From positions 1,600 through 7,778 of the forward strand of contig PKWS01000210.1 of the NCBI GenBank assembly GCA_003132105.1: a stretch of 6,179 bases of DNA, written 5' to 3'. Source of the stretch: Desulfosporosinus sp. (GTDB lineage Bacteria > Bacillota > Desulfitobacteriia > Desulfitobacteriales > Desulfitobacteriaceae). This document shows positions 1 to 5,327 of this stretch, piece after piece (position 1 is the first letter of the stretch; each line of letters opens with the position of its first letter). The translations under genes were made by a program, and so were the position numbers. The notes beneath the pieces were generated by a model that saw only the letters and a program-made list of their open reading frames with translations, ran no database searches and had not been told where the DNA came from.

Positions 1-86
1 TACATTGGCGCCCGCTTTCAAAGCAAGCACCCTGCCTTGCGGATGCAGGGTGCCATAATGAAATCCTTCGCCAAATACTCTCTCAT
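1..86 (-). pseudogene. HydE-like radical SAM fragment, 5' part replaced; runs off left edge
   Basis: Reading leftwards from position 54, the minus strand encodes GTLHPQGRVLALKAGANV and stays open to the window edge. This resembles the conserved C-terminal segment of HydE, the radical-SAM maturase of [FeFe]-hydrogenase (pattern GT-x-x-P-x-GR...L-x-x-GANV). No start codon serves that frame: the next in-frame stop upstream is TAA at 106-108 and only non-start codons lie between. A well-formed ribosome binding site (AGGAGG, 94-99) with an ATG at 84-86 sits seven bases away, but that ATG opens a different frame (MREYLAKDFIMAPC...) that stops after 22 codons. I read this as a gene start joined out of frame to the 3' part of a hydE-like gene by a deletion. 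The family call rests on about 18 residues, so it is tentative. A sequencing frameshift or an unrelated small peptide gene is also possible. Confidence 0.4.
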
Positions 87-442
87 CCTCAATCCTCCTT
101 TTGCTTTAGAATATCCCTAACAATATAAGTTCAACTGATTATAACTTGAAATAATTTTCCTAGCTGATCTAAAAAACACAAGTTGTACCACATGTGGTTC
201 CTTACTAGATTTGCGATTTCCAGTAAATTACACTGTTATACATTATTCCGATGCCCTATCGAGTATACTTTTTAGCCTACCAACCAAATTACTTACCCCC
301 GTTAATCCTCGTGTTTGTCTGATCAATCAAAAACGTAAAAAAGAGGCCGAAGCACTTACTTCAACCTCTTTTTTGTTTTCTATTGCATCGTAATCAGTTG
401 CAACTCAACTAGGATACTCGTATCAACTTTATCCCAAAATTC
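87..442. other. Non-coding stretch with short palindromes and one terminator
   Basis: No convincing gene is present. A plus-strand open frame at 211-393 begins with GTA-less context, has no ribosome binding site, has an unremarkable composition and ends inside the terminator hairpin, so it is not called. Visible structure comprises a perfect 12-bp palindrome ACCACATGTGGT (187-198), the terminator at 337-374, a 10-bp palindrome AGTTGCAACT (396-405) and GATAC-TC-GTATC (413-424). A TATAAT lies on the minus strand about 55 bases past the 12-bp palindrome, but no good -35 accompanies it. Confidence 0.5.
337..374. terminator. Bidirectional intrinsic terminator hairpin
   Basis: The arms AAAAAAGAGG (337-346) and CCTCTTTTTT (365-374) are perfectly complementary. 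Inside them, GAAG (349-352) pairs with CTTC (359-362) around the loop CACTTA. The A-run on one side and T-run on the other give a U-tract in either direction. No intact gene abuts it on either side, so it is probably left over from genes lost around it, or it ends a transcript from outside the called features. Confidence 0.75.
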
Positions 443-466
443 ATCCGATGGCTAACTGCCACGGAT
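443..466. repeat. Hairpin-forming inverted repeat, copy 1
   Basis: On the plus strand ATCCGATGGCTAACTGCCAC (443-462) continues into GGAT, so ATCCG (443-447) pairs with CGGAT (462-466) and TGGC (449-452) pairs with GCCA (458-461). A single bulged A and a five-base loop complete the structure. The first 20 bases recur in inverted orientation at 890-909 with 19/20 identity. The sole difference lies in the loop, so the inner stem is preserved. It starts just past the end of the doxX remnant. REP-like palindrome and IS200/IS605-type element end are both possible; no transposase is visible. Confidence 0.6.
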
Positions 467-470
467 AAGT

Positions 471-747
471 TCAACTAAACTTCAGTAACAATAAGGCATT
501 AGTACTGACCGTACCTGCAAAAAGGTAATTAAAGTTCATTAGGATTCCACCAAATAAGGCAATCGTTGTTAGAAAGCCGAGAATTAAGCCAACTCCAACA
601 AGAACTTCTCCCCACGACACAATGTAACTAAATAACGTGGCATTTGGCAAAGCGATATTGCTGAGAAACCCACCATACCACCCCTGAACATCTGGATCTC
701 AGGATGGTCCAAACTACTTGCATAAGTTTTGATTCTCTCCATTCCAT
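471..747 (-). pseudogene. doxX-family membrane protein, internally deleted and frameshifted
   Basis: A good ribosome binding site (AAGGAGGT, 756-763) precedes ATG 747 by eight bases. The first 16 codons (MEWRESKLMQVVWTIL) look like a DoxX-family N-terminus. From 698 the frame changes and 75 residues of clear DoxX-type sequence follow, beginning DPDVQGWYGGFLSNIALPNA and including the recognisable core FSYIVSWGEVLVGVGLILGF and MNFNYLFAGTVSTN, before TGA at 471-473. Intact DoxX proteins are four-helix membrane proteins of roughly 150-190 residues. Here about 50 residues of the first half (helix 1/2 region) are missing at the join near 699, and the usual C-terminal tail after GTVSTNP is cut short close to repeat copy 1. 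In its starting frame translation stops after 39 codons, so no functional DoxX can be made. Confidence 0.85.
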
Positions 748-889
748 TTTTTGCTACCTCCTTTGATTTTTATAGGTCTCATCTTTTTGCTCTTTTGCGT
801 AATATAACATAAAATCGTTAATTCAATACATAGAGGGTAATAAAGGAAACTTATTTCAGGTGGAGTTTTAAGCTTAAAGCGGGAGATTA
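748..889. other. AT-rich leader upstream of the doxX remnant
   Basis: This stretch carries the strong ribosome binding site of the doxX remnant (756-763) and AT-rich sequence further right, with TATATT-like boxes on the minus strand but no correctly spaced -35. No open frame with a ribosome binding site is seen. It is presumably the former promoter region of the dead gene. Confidence 0.4.
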
Positions 890-909
890 GTGGCGGTTAG
901 CCATCGGAT
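890..909. repeat. Hairpin-forming inverted repeat, copy 2
   Basis: GTGGCGGTTAGCCATCGGAT on the plus strand is the inverted partner of 443-462, with one mismatch located in the hairpin loop. The inner stem TGGC/GCCA is intact, but the outer stem seen in copy 1 is degraded here (CTAAT in place of CGGAT on the minus strand). The two copies face away from each other and enclose about 425 bp containing the doxX pseudogene. Confidence 0.6.
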
Positions 910-933
910 AAAACTCCTTAGACGCTCGAAGTT

Positions 934-1005
934 AAATAAAAAGGTGGTTGCGGAACGCATTGATCCCACAACCACCTTTATCTCTTTACTATGATAATTA
1001 TTCTC
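934..1005 (-). ncRNA. Candidate Fur-controlled small RNA (~70 nt)
   Basis: A near-consensus promoter (1013-1040) predicts transcription starting near 1005 on the minus strand. Only about 26 bases later a strong intrinsic terminator begins (940-979), followed by TTATTT. The resulting RNA would be roughly 70 nt: a short A/G-rich 5' tail and one long hairpin. No ribosome binding site and start codon lie between promoter and terminator. The Fur box over the start site would silence it in iron-replete cells, by analogy with Fur-controlled sRNAs such as FsrA of Bacillus subtilis or RyhB of enterobacteria. No sequence kinship with either is claimed. Alternatively it is the promoter and terminator of a former iron-regulated gene whose body was deleted, which fits the decayed surroundings. 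Confidence 0.4.
940..979 (-). terminator. Strong intrinsic terminator of the Fur-controlled transcript
   Basis: On the minus strand AAAGGTGGTTG (979-969) pairs perfectly with CAACCACCTTT (950-940). The stem continues as TGGGA (968-964) with TTCCG (955-951), using two G-U pairs, and leaves an eight-base loop TCAATGCG. The 3' arm runs into TTTTTATTT on the minus strand, a proper U-tract for leftward transcription; the plus-strand tail (TTTATCTCTTT) is weaker. Confidence 0.75.
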
Positions 1006-1006
1006 A
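992..1006. promoter_or_regulatory. Fur box
   Basis: TGATAATTATTCTCA matches the Bacillus-type 7-1-7 Fur consensus TGATAAT-N-ATTATCA at 13 of 14 specified positions. It begins about seven bases after the -10 element of the leftward promoter, covering the expected start site, the usual arrangement for Fur repression. The repressor should be a Fur-family protein, but closely related PerR or Zur boxes share this architecture. Confidence 0.75.
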
Positions 1007-1012
1007 TTAGGA

Positions 1013-1040
1013 ATTATACACTCAATCCCTATTATGTCAA
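1013..1040 (-). promoter_or_regulatory. Consensus sigma-A promoter, leftward
   Basis: On the minus strand a perfect TTGACA (1040-1035) is followed after 16 bases by a perfect TATAAT (1018-1013). The predicted start near 1005 lies inside the Fur box. Nothing intact lies directly downstream except the short terminator-bounded transcript. Confidence 0.8.
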
Positions 1041-1206
1041 TAGAATTTCTTGGTAATGAAAACGGAGTATTATTCACTGTCTGATTTCATCATCACTTAG
1101 AATGGAAGTCATCTGCTCCGTTAATTGAAAATGGTAAGGAACAATTGAATTTTTCCAGGAGGAAAAACCATTAAAAAAAGACAGGGATTCGTGGGTCAAC
1201 AAAGAT
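1041..1206. other. Intergenic sequence, no gene called
   Basis: No gene is supported here. A plus-strand AGGAGG (1157-1162) sits within a small hairpin (TTTTTCC-AGGA-GGAAAAA, 1150-1167) and is followed after seven bases by ATTAAAAAAAGACAGG. The only codon at the right distance is ATT, and the frame closes after about 25 codons, so this may be the relic of a gene start whose ATG has mutated. Confidence 0.35.
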
Positions 1207-1239
1207 GCTCATCGCTGACAAGAGGGATTAGCGATGAGC
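1207..1239 (-). terminator. Hairpin downstream of the MFS gene, probable operon end
   Basis: GCTCATCGCT (1207-1216) and AGCGATGAGC (1230-1239) form a perfect 10-bp stem around a 13-base loop, 41 bases beyond the MFS stop codon. Leftward, the stem is followed by ATCTTTGTTG, a poor U-tract. It may therefore be a weak terminator or an RNA-stabilising hairpin rather than a textbook intrinsic terminator. Confidence 0.5.
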
Positions 1240-1280
1240 TATGAAACCTAGGTTTTAGTCATTTTGGTCATAGACGTATC

Positions 1281-2438
1281 TCACTGATCTAAAATGTGTT
1301 TATGATCGTTCAAGATAAAGAATAGCCCTATTGCAGCGAGAAGGCCCATTACGGAACCAAAATAGAACGGTGCGCTGGACCCTAGGAGTTCCCACAAAAA
1401 ACCAGCGAGAAAGGAAGCTGGAAGTAAGGCTACCCCCACCAGTGCAGCATGTAAACCGATAACAGTTCCCCTTAAATGAGATGGTGCCATATCTGCTAAC
1501 AAGGCTTTCTCTACCCCTTCAGTCAATGCAATGTATATCCCATAAATGATAAAAAGCATCCACATTAAAGGTACTCCAGACACCCGTGCAAAACCCAAAT
1601 ATACGAGCGCGTAAACAAAATATCCCACAACAAGCACTTTTTTGCGCCCAATCCGATCCGAGAATGTACAGGCCGGATAGGATAAAATTCCATAGCTAAT
1701 ATTATACACAAGGTACAACAACACAACCACAGGGGCAGATGCCCCCAGCTTATTTGCCCTTAGGAGTAAAAACTGATTTGAGGAATTCCCCAGATTAAAG
1801 ATAAAGGTCAAAATTAAGAAAGCTTTTAACCTTCCATCTAACTGCGCCCAAGAAAACGAAAACTTCTTACCACTTTCTTTTACTTTTCGAGGCTGACGGA
1901 TAAAAAAGAGGGCAACAACCCCTAGGAATGCCGGAATCATAGAGAATATAAAAATACGTTTAAAATTAGAGGTGTTTCCCATCAACAATACATAGGCAAT
2001 GGCAACCCCTATCACCGCTCCGAACGTATCCATCGCACGATGTAAGCCGAAAGCCTGTCCGTATGACTTTTCTTCCGCTGAATCGGCAATCAGGGAATCA
2101 CGAGGTGCGGTGCGGACGCCCTTTCCTAACCGATCCACGACACGTGAAAGTAATACGCCGCTCCAAGACCCTGCCAAGATAAGAATAAACTTTCCGAAAA
2201 AGGAACTACCGTATCCCACAATGGCTAGTTCCTTTTTCTTTTTGGTTTTATCACCCCAGTACCCCGAGAAAACCTTAAGCAAGCTTGCTAAGCTCTCAGC
2301 AATCCCTTCAATAATCCCCAGTATAGCAGGGCTTGCCCCAAGGTTTACTGTCAAAAAGATAGGGAGCAAAGGATAAACCATTTCTGAGCTAATATCTGTT
2401 AAAAAACTTACGATTCCAAGAACTACAATATTGAACAC
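1281..2438 (-). CDS. Major facilitator superfamily permease
   Basis: A polytopic inner-membrane transporter of 385 residues, a usual MFS size, with about twelve hydrophobic segments in two halves. The N-terminal half has SFLTDISSEMVYPLLPIFLT in the first helix region. A basic loop follows helix 2 (GDKTKKKK, ~62-69, motif A position), and DRLGKGVRTAPRDSLIADS (~102-120) is the signature of a bacterial MFS subgroup often annotated as drug-efflux-like. The second half repeats motif A as SDRIGRKK (~260-267). The substrate cannot be read from the sequence. GTG 2438 is the preferred start because AAGGTG lies six bases upstream; an in-frame GTG at 2447 would overlap that ribosome binding site. It lies 73 bases downstream of the kinase gene on the same strand, so co-transcription with the two-component system is likely and suggests export or uptake of something related to the sensed signal. 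Confidence 0.9.
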   Translation of the reverse strand: MFNIVVLGIVSFLTDISSEMVYPLLPIFLTVNLGASPAILGIIEGIAESLASLLKVFSGYWGDKTKKKKELAIVGYGSSFFGKFILILAGSWSGVLLSRVVDRLGKGVRTAPRDSLIADSAEEKSYGQAFGLHRAMDTFGAVIGVAIAYVLLMGNTSNFKRIFIFSMIPAFLGVVALFFIRQPRKVKESGKKFSFSWAQLDGRLKAFLILTFIFNLGNSSNQFLLLRANKLGASAPVVVLLYLVYNISYGILSYPACTFSDRIGRKKVLVVGYFVYALVYLGFARVSGVPLMWMLFIIYGIYIALTEGVEKALLADMAPSHLRGTVIGLHAALVGVALLPASFLAGFLWELLGSSAPFYFGSVMGLLAAIGLFFILNDHKHILDQ

Positions 2439-2444
2439 AGATTT

Positions 2445-2450
2445 CACCTT
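2445..2450 (-). promoter_or_regulatory. Ribosome binding site fixing the MFS start
   Basis: AAGGTG on the minus strand is complementary to the CACCU of the 16S rRNA tail and ends six bases before GTG 2438. The longer reading from GTG 2447 would place its start codon inside this site and has only weak purine-rich sequence upstream, so the shorter protein is favoured. Confidence 0.6.
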
Positions 2451-2511
2451 CTACTTCTTCTGACTCATTAATGGTCAGTTTTTACGCGCCTTGTTATGGA
2501 GCACATGTATA

Positions 2512-3630
2512 TTAAATGAAAGGTAACAGTATTTCCACCCGAACCCCTCGCTCAATCCGATTCGCAGTGGATATCTTCCCCCCGTGTTGATCAAGGATGC
2601 GGTGCACAACGGATAACCCTAATCCTGTCCCTTTTTCCTTCGTCGTAAAAAACGGGTCGTAAATATAGGGCAGGGCGTCTGACGAAATACCGGGTCCCTC
2701 GTCACTGACGGCGAAGCCTACAAAGCCAACTTGCCGAACTCCCTCAAGATGGATCACTCCACCGTCCCCTTGAGCATCGATGGCATTGAGTAAGATATTT
2801 AAGATGACTTGCTTAATTTGATCCGGGTCTACCTCGACCTCTTGCTCGTCAAGTTGGCTTCGCGCTTGTTCTAAGTCAATATGATGTTGCCGCAGGGCCG
2901 GCTGGATCAAGGTAACTCCTTCATCCAAAAGTTTCCCCAATGCAACCCGTTCACGTATAGGTTCTTTGGGACGGGCAAAGCTCAGAAAATCACTTACCAA
3001 GCGATTTAAACGTTCACATTCTTCCAGAAGCACCCGGCAGTATTCTAAAACAACACCATCGTCGCCTTTTTCCTGTGCCAGGAGTTGGATACTCACTTTC
3101 ATAATCCCCAGGGGATTGCGTATTTCATGAGCCAACCCTGCACTCATATGCCCCAGAGCCGTTAAGCGTTCCGTTTGTCGGATTTCCGCCTCCAAGCGTT
3201 CACGCTCCATACCTTCTTGCTCTAACTTCTCCACCAATTCCTTTTGAACAGTTAAGGCGAGTTGATATTTGCATTTTGCCCTCCGCTCCTGTTCAGTCAG
3301 GAATCCTGTCAACCAGCCAATTACGTTAATCAAGCCAATTTCCACCCATTGGGTATAGTTAGTGGATGGGTCCATGCCATGGAAATGCATCATAAACGGT
3401 AAGATGAGGAGCGTAATGGCCAAGCCAGATAGGATCCCCCCAAAAATGCCAAAACGCATGGCCGCATAAATCACCGGGAGATAGTACGCGAATTGCAGTA
3501 GAATGTGGTAATTCATTTCATAATGGTAATTCGTGTAGTGAACAGCCGTCAAAATCGTCACAACAAGCCCGATCGCGATGAGGTCAAAGAACGTTCGGGC
3601 CTGATTTTGGTCAGGGGGTTCGTGATTCAA
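2512..3630 (-). CDS. Membrane sensor histidine kinase (NtrB/AtoS-like class)
   Basis: This 372-residue kinase partners the sigma-54 regulator encoded just upstream. Four hydrophobic helices (about 14-30, 43-58, 60-80, 95-111) form the sensor region, and a charged, probably coiled-coil linker (~113-155) leads to the HisKA domain with the phospho-accepting His168 in GLAHEIRNPL. The ATPase domain shows the N box (N278-N282, NILLN), G1 (DEGPG, 310-314), F box (DPFFTTK, 325-331) and G2 (GTGLG, 334-338), so it should be active. No PAS domain is seen. If the first helix runs inside-out, both short outer loops (31-42 and 81-94) are rich in His, Met and Tyr. The start is TTG 3630, seven bases after AAGGAGGT (3638-3645); no ATG is available. 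That ribosome binding site begins one base beyond the regulator's stop codon, which indicates tight co-expression. The ligand is unknown. Confidence 0.93.
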   Translation of the reverse strand: MNHEPPDQNQARTFFDLIAIGLVVTILTAVHYTNYHYEMNYHILLQFAYYLPVIYAAMRFGIFGGILSGLAITLLILPFMMHFHGMDPSTNYTQWVEIGLINVIGWLTGFLTEQERRAKCKYQLALTVQKELVEKLEQEGMERERLEAEIRQTERLTALGHMSAGLAHEIRNPLGIMKVSIQLLAQEKGDDGVVLEYCRVLLEECERLNRLVSDFLSFARPKEPIRERVALGKLLDEGVTLIQPALRQHHIDLEQARSQLDEQEVEVDPDQIKQVILNILLNAIDAQGDGGVIHLEGVRQVGFVGFAVSDEGPGISSDALPYIYDPFFTTKEKGTGLGLSVVHRILDQHGGKISTANRIERGVRVEILLPFI

Positions 3631-3637
3631 AAAGCGG

Positions 3638-3645
3638 ACCTCCTT
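3638..3645 (-). promoter_or_regulatory. Ribosome binding site for the kinase TTG start
   Basis: A full AAGGAGGT lies seven bases before TTG 3630 and immediately after the regulator stop (TAG, 3647-3649). The near-perfect site compensates for the weak TTG codon and leaves little doubt about the start. Confidence 0.8.
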
Positions 3646-3646
3646 T

Positions 3647-5005
3647 CTAAATACCCCAGTGAGGATCTATTCCATATTTTTCTATACGGTATAAAAAGGC
3701 ATGCCTAGAAAGCCCTAACCGTTTTGCCGCCTGGCTTTGGTTCCCTCCTGTTTGTTCCATGGCCTGCTGAAGAAAAGATTTCTCAATCTCTTCTAGGGAG
3801 ACTCCCTCAGGCGGTAGTACAAAGGATCCAGGGTTCTTCTCCGACTTTAGAGAAATGTCAAAGAGGGGCAAACTATCCATCCCAATCACTGCCCCTTGGG
3901 AAATAATCACCATGCGTTCCACGACATTTTCCAGTTCGCGCACATTTCCTGGCCAGGTATAGGTGATAAGTTGAGACAGGACTCCTGGACCAAGAGTCTT
4001 GCTTCCCCCATAGGTCCTGAGTTTCTCTAAGAAATGTTCCGTTAAGATAGGAATATCCTCACGATGTTCACGTAAGGGAGGCACGGAAATTGGAAAGACA
4101 TTGAGTCTGTAATATAAATCCTCTCGAAAGCGTGCTTCTTGAACCTCTTTATGTAAATCTCGATTCGTCGCGGCAATAATCCGCACATCTACCTTAATAG
4201 TTTTCTCTCCGCCAACTCGTTCGAACGTCCGCTCCTGGAGTACCCGTAACAGTTTGGCTTGAACGTTGAATGACAGTTCGCCAATTTCATCAAGGAAGAG
4301 GCTCCCTCCATCCGCTAATTCAAACCGCCCTATTTTGCGGGCATGGGCTCCTGTAAAAGCTCCTTTCTCATGTCCAAACAATTCGCTTTCCAATAGGGTC
4401 TCTGTCAATGCTGCACAATTCACTCGGATAAAAGGTCCATCAACGCCCGAGCTTAAGGCATGAATAGCCTGGGCCACCAGTTCCTTTCCTGTGCCCGACT
4501 CCCCTTGAATAAGTACCGTTGCCGACGTTGGAGCAACCCGTTCAACGAGATGTTTCACGGCTTGCATCTCCTCACTATTCCCCACTAACTGCCAACCGCC
4601 GTGCTGAGCCTCTCCTTTTAAATAATCCACTTGCTCGCGCAAGCTTTCCACTTCAAAGGCCTTGGTGACCGTGATCAGCAGTTCGTCTATATCAAAAGGT
4701 TTCATTAAATAATCATGCGCCCCGGCCTTCATGGCTTCAACGGCCGTGGCAGTACTTCCATGCGCGGTCATCATGACAATCAGTAAATCCGGATAATGCT
4801 CTTTCAACGTGCGCAGGACACTTAAGCCGTTCATCTTCGGCATTTTTAAATCCACAAGGACAAGATCCGGACGTTCCGCAAGAGCTCGATCTAAGGCGAG
4901 TTGTCCATCCTCAACCGTTTCCACTTCATAACCAGCTTTTGTTAAGGCCCGTTCTAGAACCCAACGCATATTGGCTTCGTCATCAGCCACTAAAATCCGG
5001 CGCAA
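3647..5005 (-). CDS. Sigma-54-dependent response regulator, NtrC family
   Basis: This 452-residue cytoplasmic activator has the full NtrC architecture. The receiver domain (~1-120) has the acidic pocket D8/D9, phospho-acceptor D52, T80 and K102. The AAA+ domain (~140-365) has Walker A GESGTGKE (168-175), the sigma-54-contacting loop GAFTGA (215-220) and Walker B FLDE (237-240). A C-terminal Fis-type helix-turn-helix (~410-446) contains GGNQSQAAKRLGLSRHAFLY. An intact GAFTGA means it should work with RpoN at -24/-12 promoters. One such promoter lies directly across the divergent intergenic region, and palindromes suited to a dimeric Fis-type domain sit between. The start is TTG 5005, with GGAG-type sequences at 5010-5019; the protein begins MRRILVADDE, typical for the family, so no longer form is needed. 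It is the first gene of the operon with the kinase and MFS permease. Confidence 0.96.
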   Translation of the reverse strand: MRRILVADDEANMRWVLERALTKAGYEVETVEDGQLALDRALAERPDLVLVDLKMPKMNGLSVLRTLKEHYPDLLIVMMTAHGSTATAVEAMKAGAHDYLMKPFDIDELLITVTKAFEVESLREQVDYLKGEAQHGGWQLVGNSEEMQAVKHLVERVAPTSATVLIQGESGTGKELVAQAIHALSSGVDGPFIRVNCAALTETLLESELFGHEKGAFTGAHARKIGRFELADGGSLFLDEIGELSFNVQAKLLRVLQERTFERVGGEKTIKVDVRIIAATNRDLHKEVQEARFREDLYYRLNVFPISVPPLREHREDIPILTEHFLEKLRTYGGSKTLGPGVLSQLITYTWPGNVRELENVVERMVIISQGAVIGMDSLPLFDISLKSEKNPGSFVLPPEGVSLEEIEKSFLQQAMEQTGGNQSQAAKRLGLSRHAFLYRIEKYGIDPHWGI

Positions 5006-5051
5006 CTCTCTCCACTCCCTTAAACTCTAATGTCCCTATTAAGGATATTCC

Positions 5052-5107
5052 ACGTCATAAGACGTCAGTGTAGGATAAGACACACTACACTGTAGTTTAT
5101 CCTACAC
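5052..5107. promoter_or_regulatory. Nested inverted repeats: probable regulator binding (enhancer) sites
   Basis: Three symmetric structures crowd into 56 bp. ACGTC-ATAA-GACGT occupies 5052-5065. GTGTAGGATAA (5068-5078) pairs with TTATCCTACAC (5097-5107), an 11-bp perfect inverted repeat. CTACA-C-TGTAG lies between the arms at 5085-5095. TGTAG/CTACA half-sites therefore occur repeatedly. The cluster lies about 190-245 bp upstream of the predicted sigma-54 start at ~5298, a typical distance for NtrC-type enhancers, and 47-102 bp upstream of the regulator gene itself, so it could also serve autoregulation. The lack of a G/C-rich stem and U-tract argues against a terminator. Confidence 0.65.
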
Positions 5108-5259
5108 CACTTGCAATTTTCTACCTCTTTAGAGGCTTCAAAGTACCATTTCAAATCTTTTGTTGAGTATCTACTAATTTTTTTATAAACAGTTGAAAGT
5201 CCTATCAATTCTGTCTGGAATCGTTTCTAACCTTGTTACTATTACATCATAATCACTAA

Positions 5260-5274
5260 CCAAGCGCAACTTGG
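5260..5274. promoter_or_regulatory. Small inverted repeat overlapping the -24 element
   Basis: CCAAG-CGCAA-CTTGG is a perfect five-base inverted repeat whose right arm contains the GG of the sigma-54 -24 box. A protein bound here would block sigma-54 access, so it could be a repressor operator. With such short arms it may also be chance. Confidence 0.25.
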
Positions 5275-5287
5275 CATCGCTTTTGCA
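5272..5287 (+). promoter_or_regulatory. Sigma-54 (-24/-12) promoter
   Basis: TGGCATCGCTTTTGCA matches the RpoN consensus YTGGCACG-N4-TTGCW at 11 of 13 positions counting the preceding T, with only CG changed to TC. The invariant GG (5273-5274) and GC (5285-5286) are separated by exactly 10 bases. Transcription should start near 5298, giving a 30-base leader before ATG 5328. The divergently encoded NtrC-type protein is the obvious activator. Confidence 0.85.
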
Positions 5288-5313
5288 ATTAGATTATCCG
5301 TAATAATTTTTCA

Positions 5314-5319
5314 GAGGAG
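5314..5319 (+). promoter_or_regulatory. Ribosome binding site fixing the start at 5328
   Basis: GAGGAG ends eight bases before ATG 5328. An in-frame GTG at 5319 would use the last base of this site as its start codon, so the shorter reading is right; the internal ATG at 5349 has no comparable site. Confidence 0.75.
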
Positions 5320-5327
5320 TGTGTTTC

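Noticed and set aside
211..393. A 60-codon plus-strand open frame
   Set aside because: It has no ribosome binding site, no recognisable motif, and its end overlaps the terminator hairpin at 337-374.
874..1077. A 67-codon minus-strand open frame
   Set aside because: It spans the consensus promoter, Fur box, terminator and repeat copy 2, so its translation is an accident of those elements; there is no ribosome binding site.
1157..1243. AGGAGG followed by ATTAAAAAAAGACAGG as a small gene with an ATT start
   Set aside because: ATT starts are very rare, the frame closes after about 25 codons and runs through the 1207-1239 hairpin; at most it is a relic.
1999..2376. A 125-codon plus-strand open frame opposite the permease gene
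   Set aside because: It is the antisense shadow of a well-conserved MFS gene and has no ribosome binding site or familiar motif. The same applies to plus-strand frames at 3505-3708, 3724-3906 and 4266-4463.
5052..5107. CRISPR-like or transposon-end reading of the repeats upstream of the regulator gene
   Set aside because: There are no regularly spaced repeats and no transposase; symmetry and position fit regulator binding sites better.
5113..5135. A possible leftward sigma-54 promoter for the regulator operon (GG...GC on the minus strand)
   Set aside because: The GG-GC spacing is 9 instead of 10 and the -24 box is poor (AGGTAG).
5124..5158. TTGAAA-N17-TAAAGA as a leftward sigma-A promoter for the regulator operon
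   Set aside because: The -10 matches only three of six consensus bases; no confident promoter for this operon could be identified.
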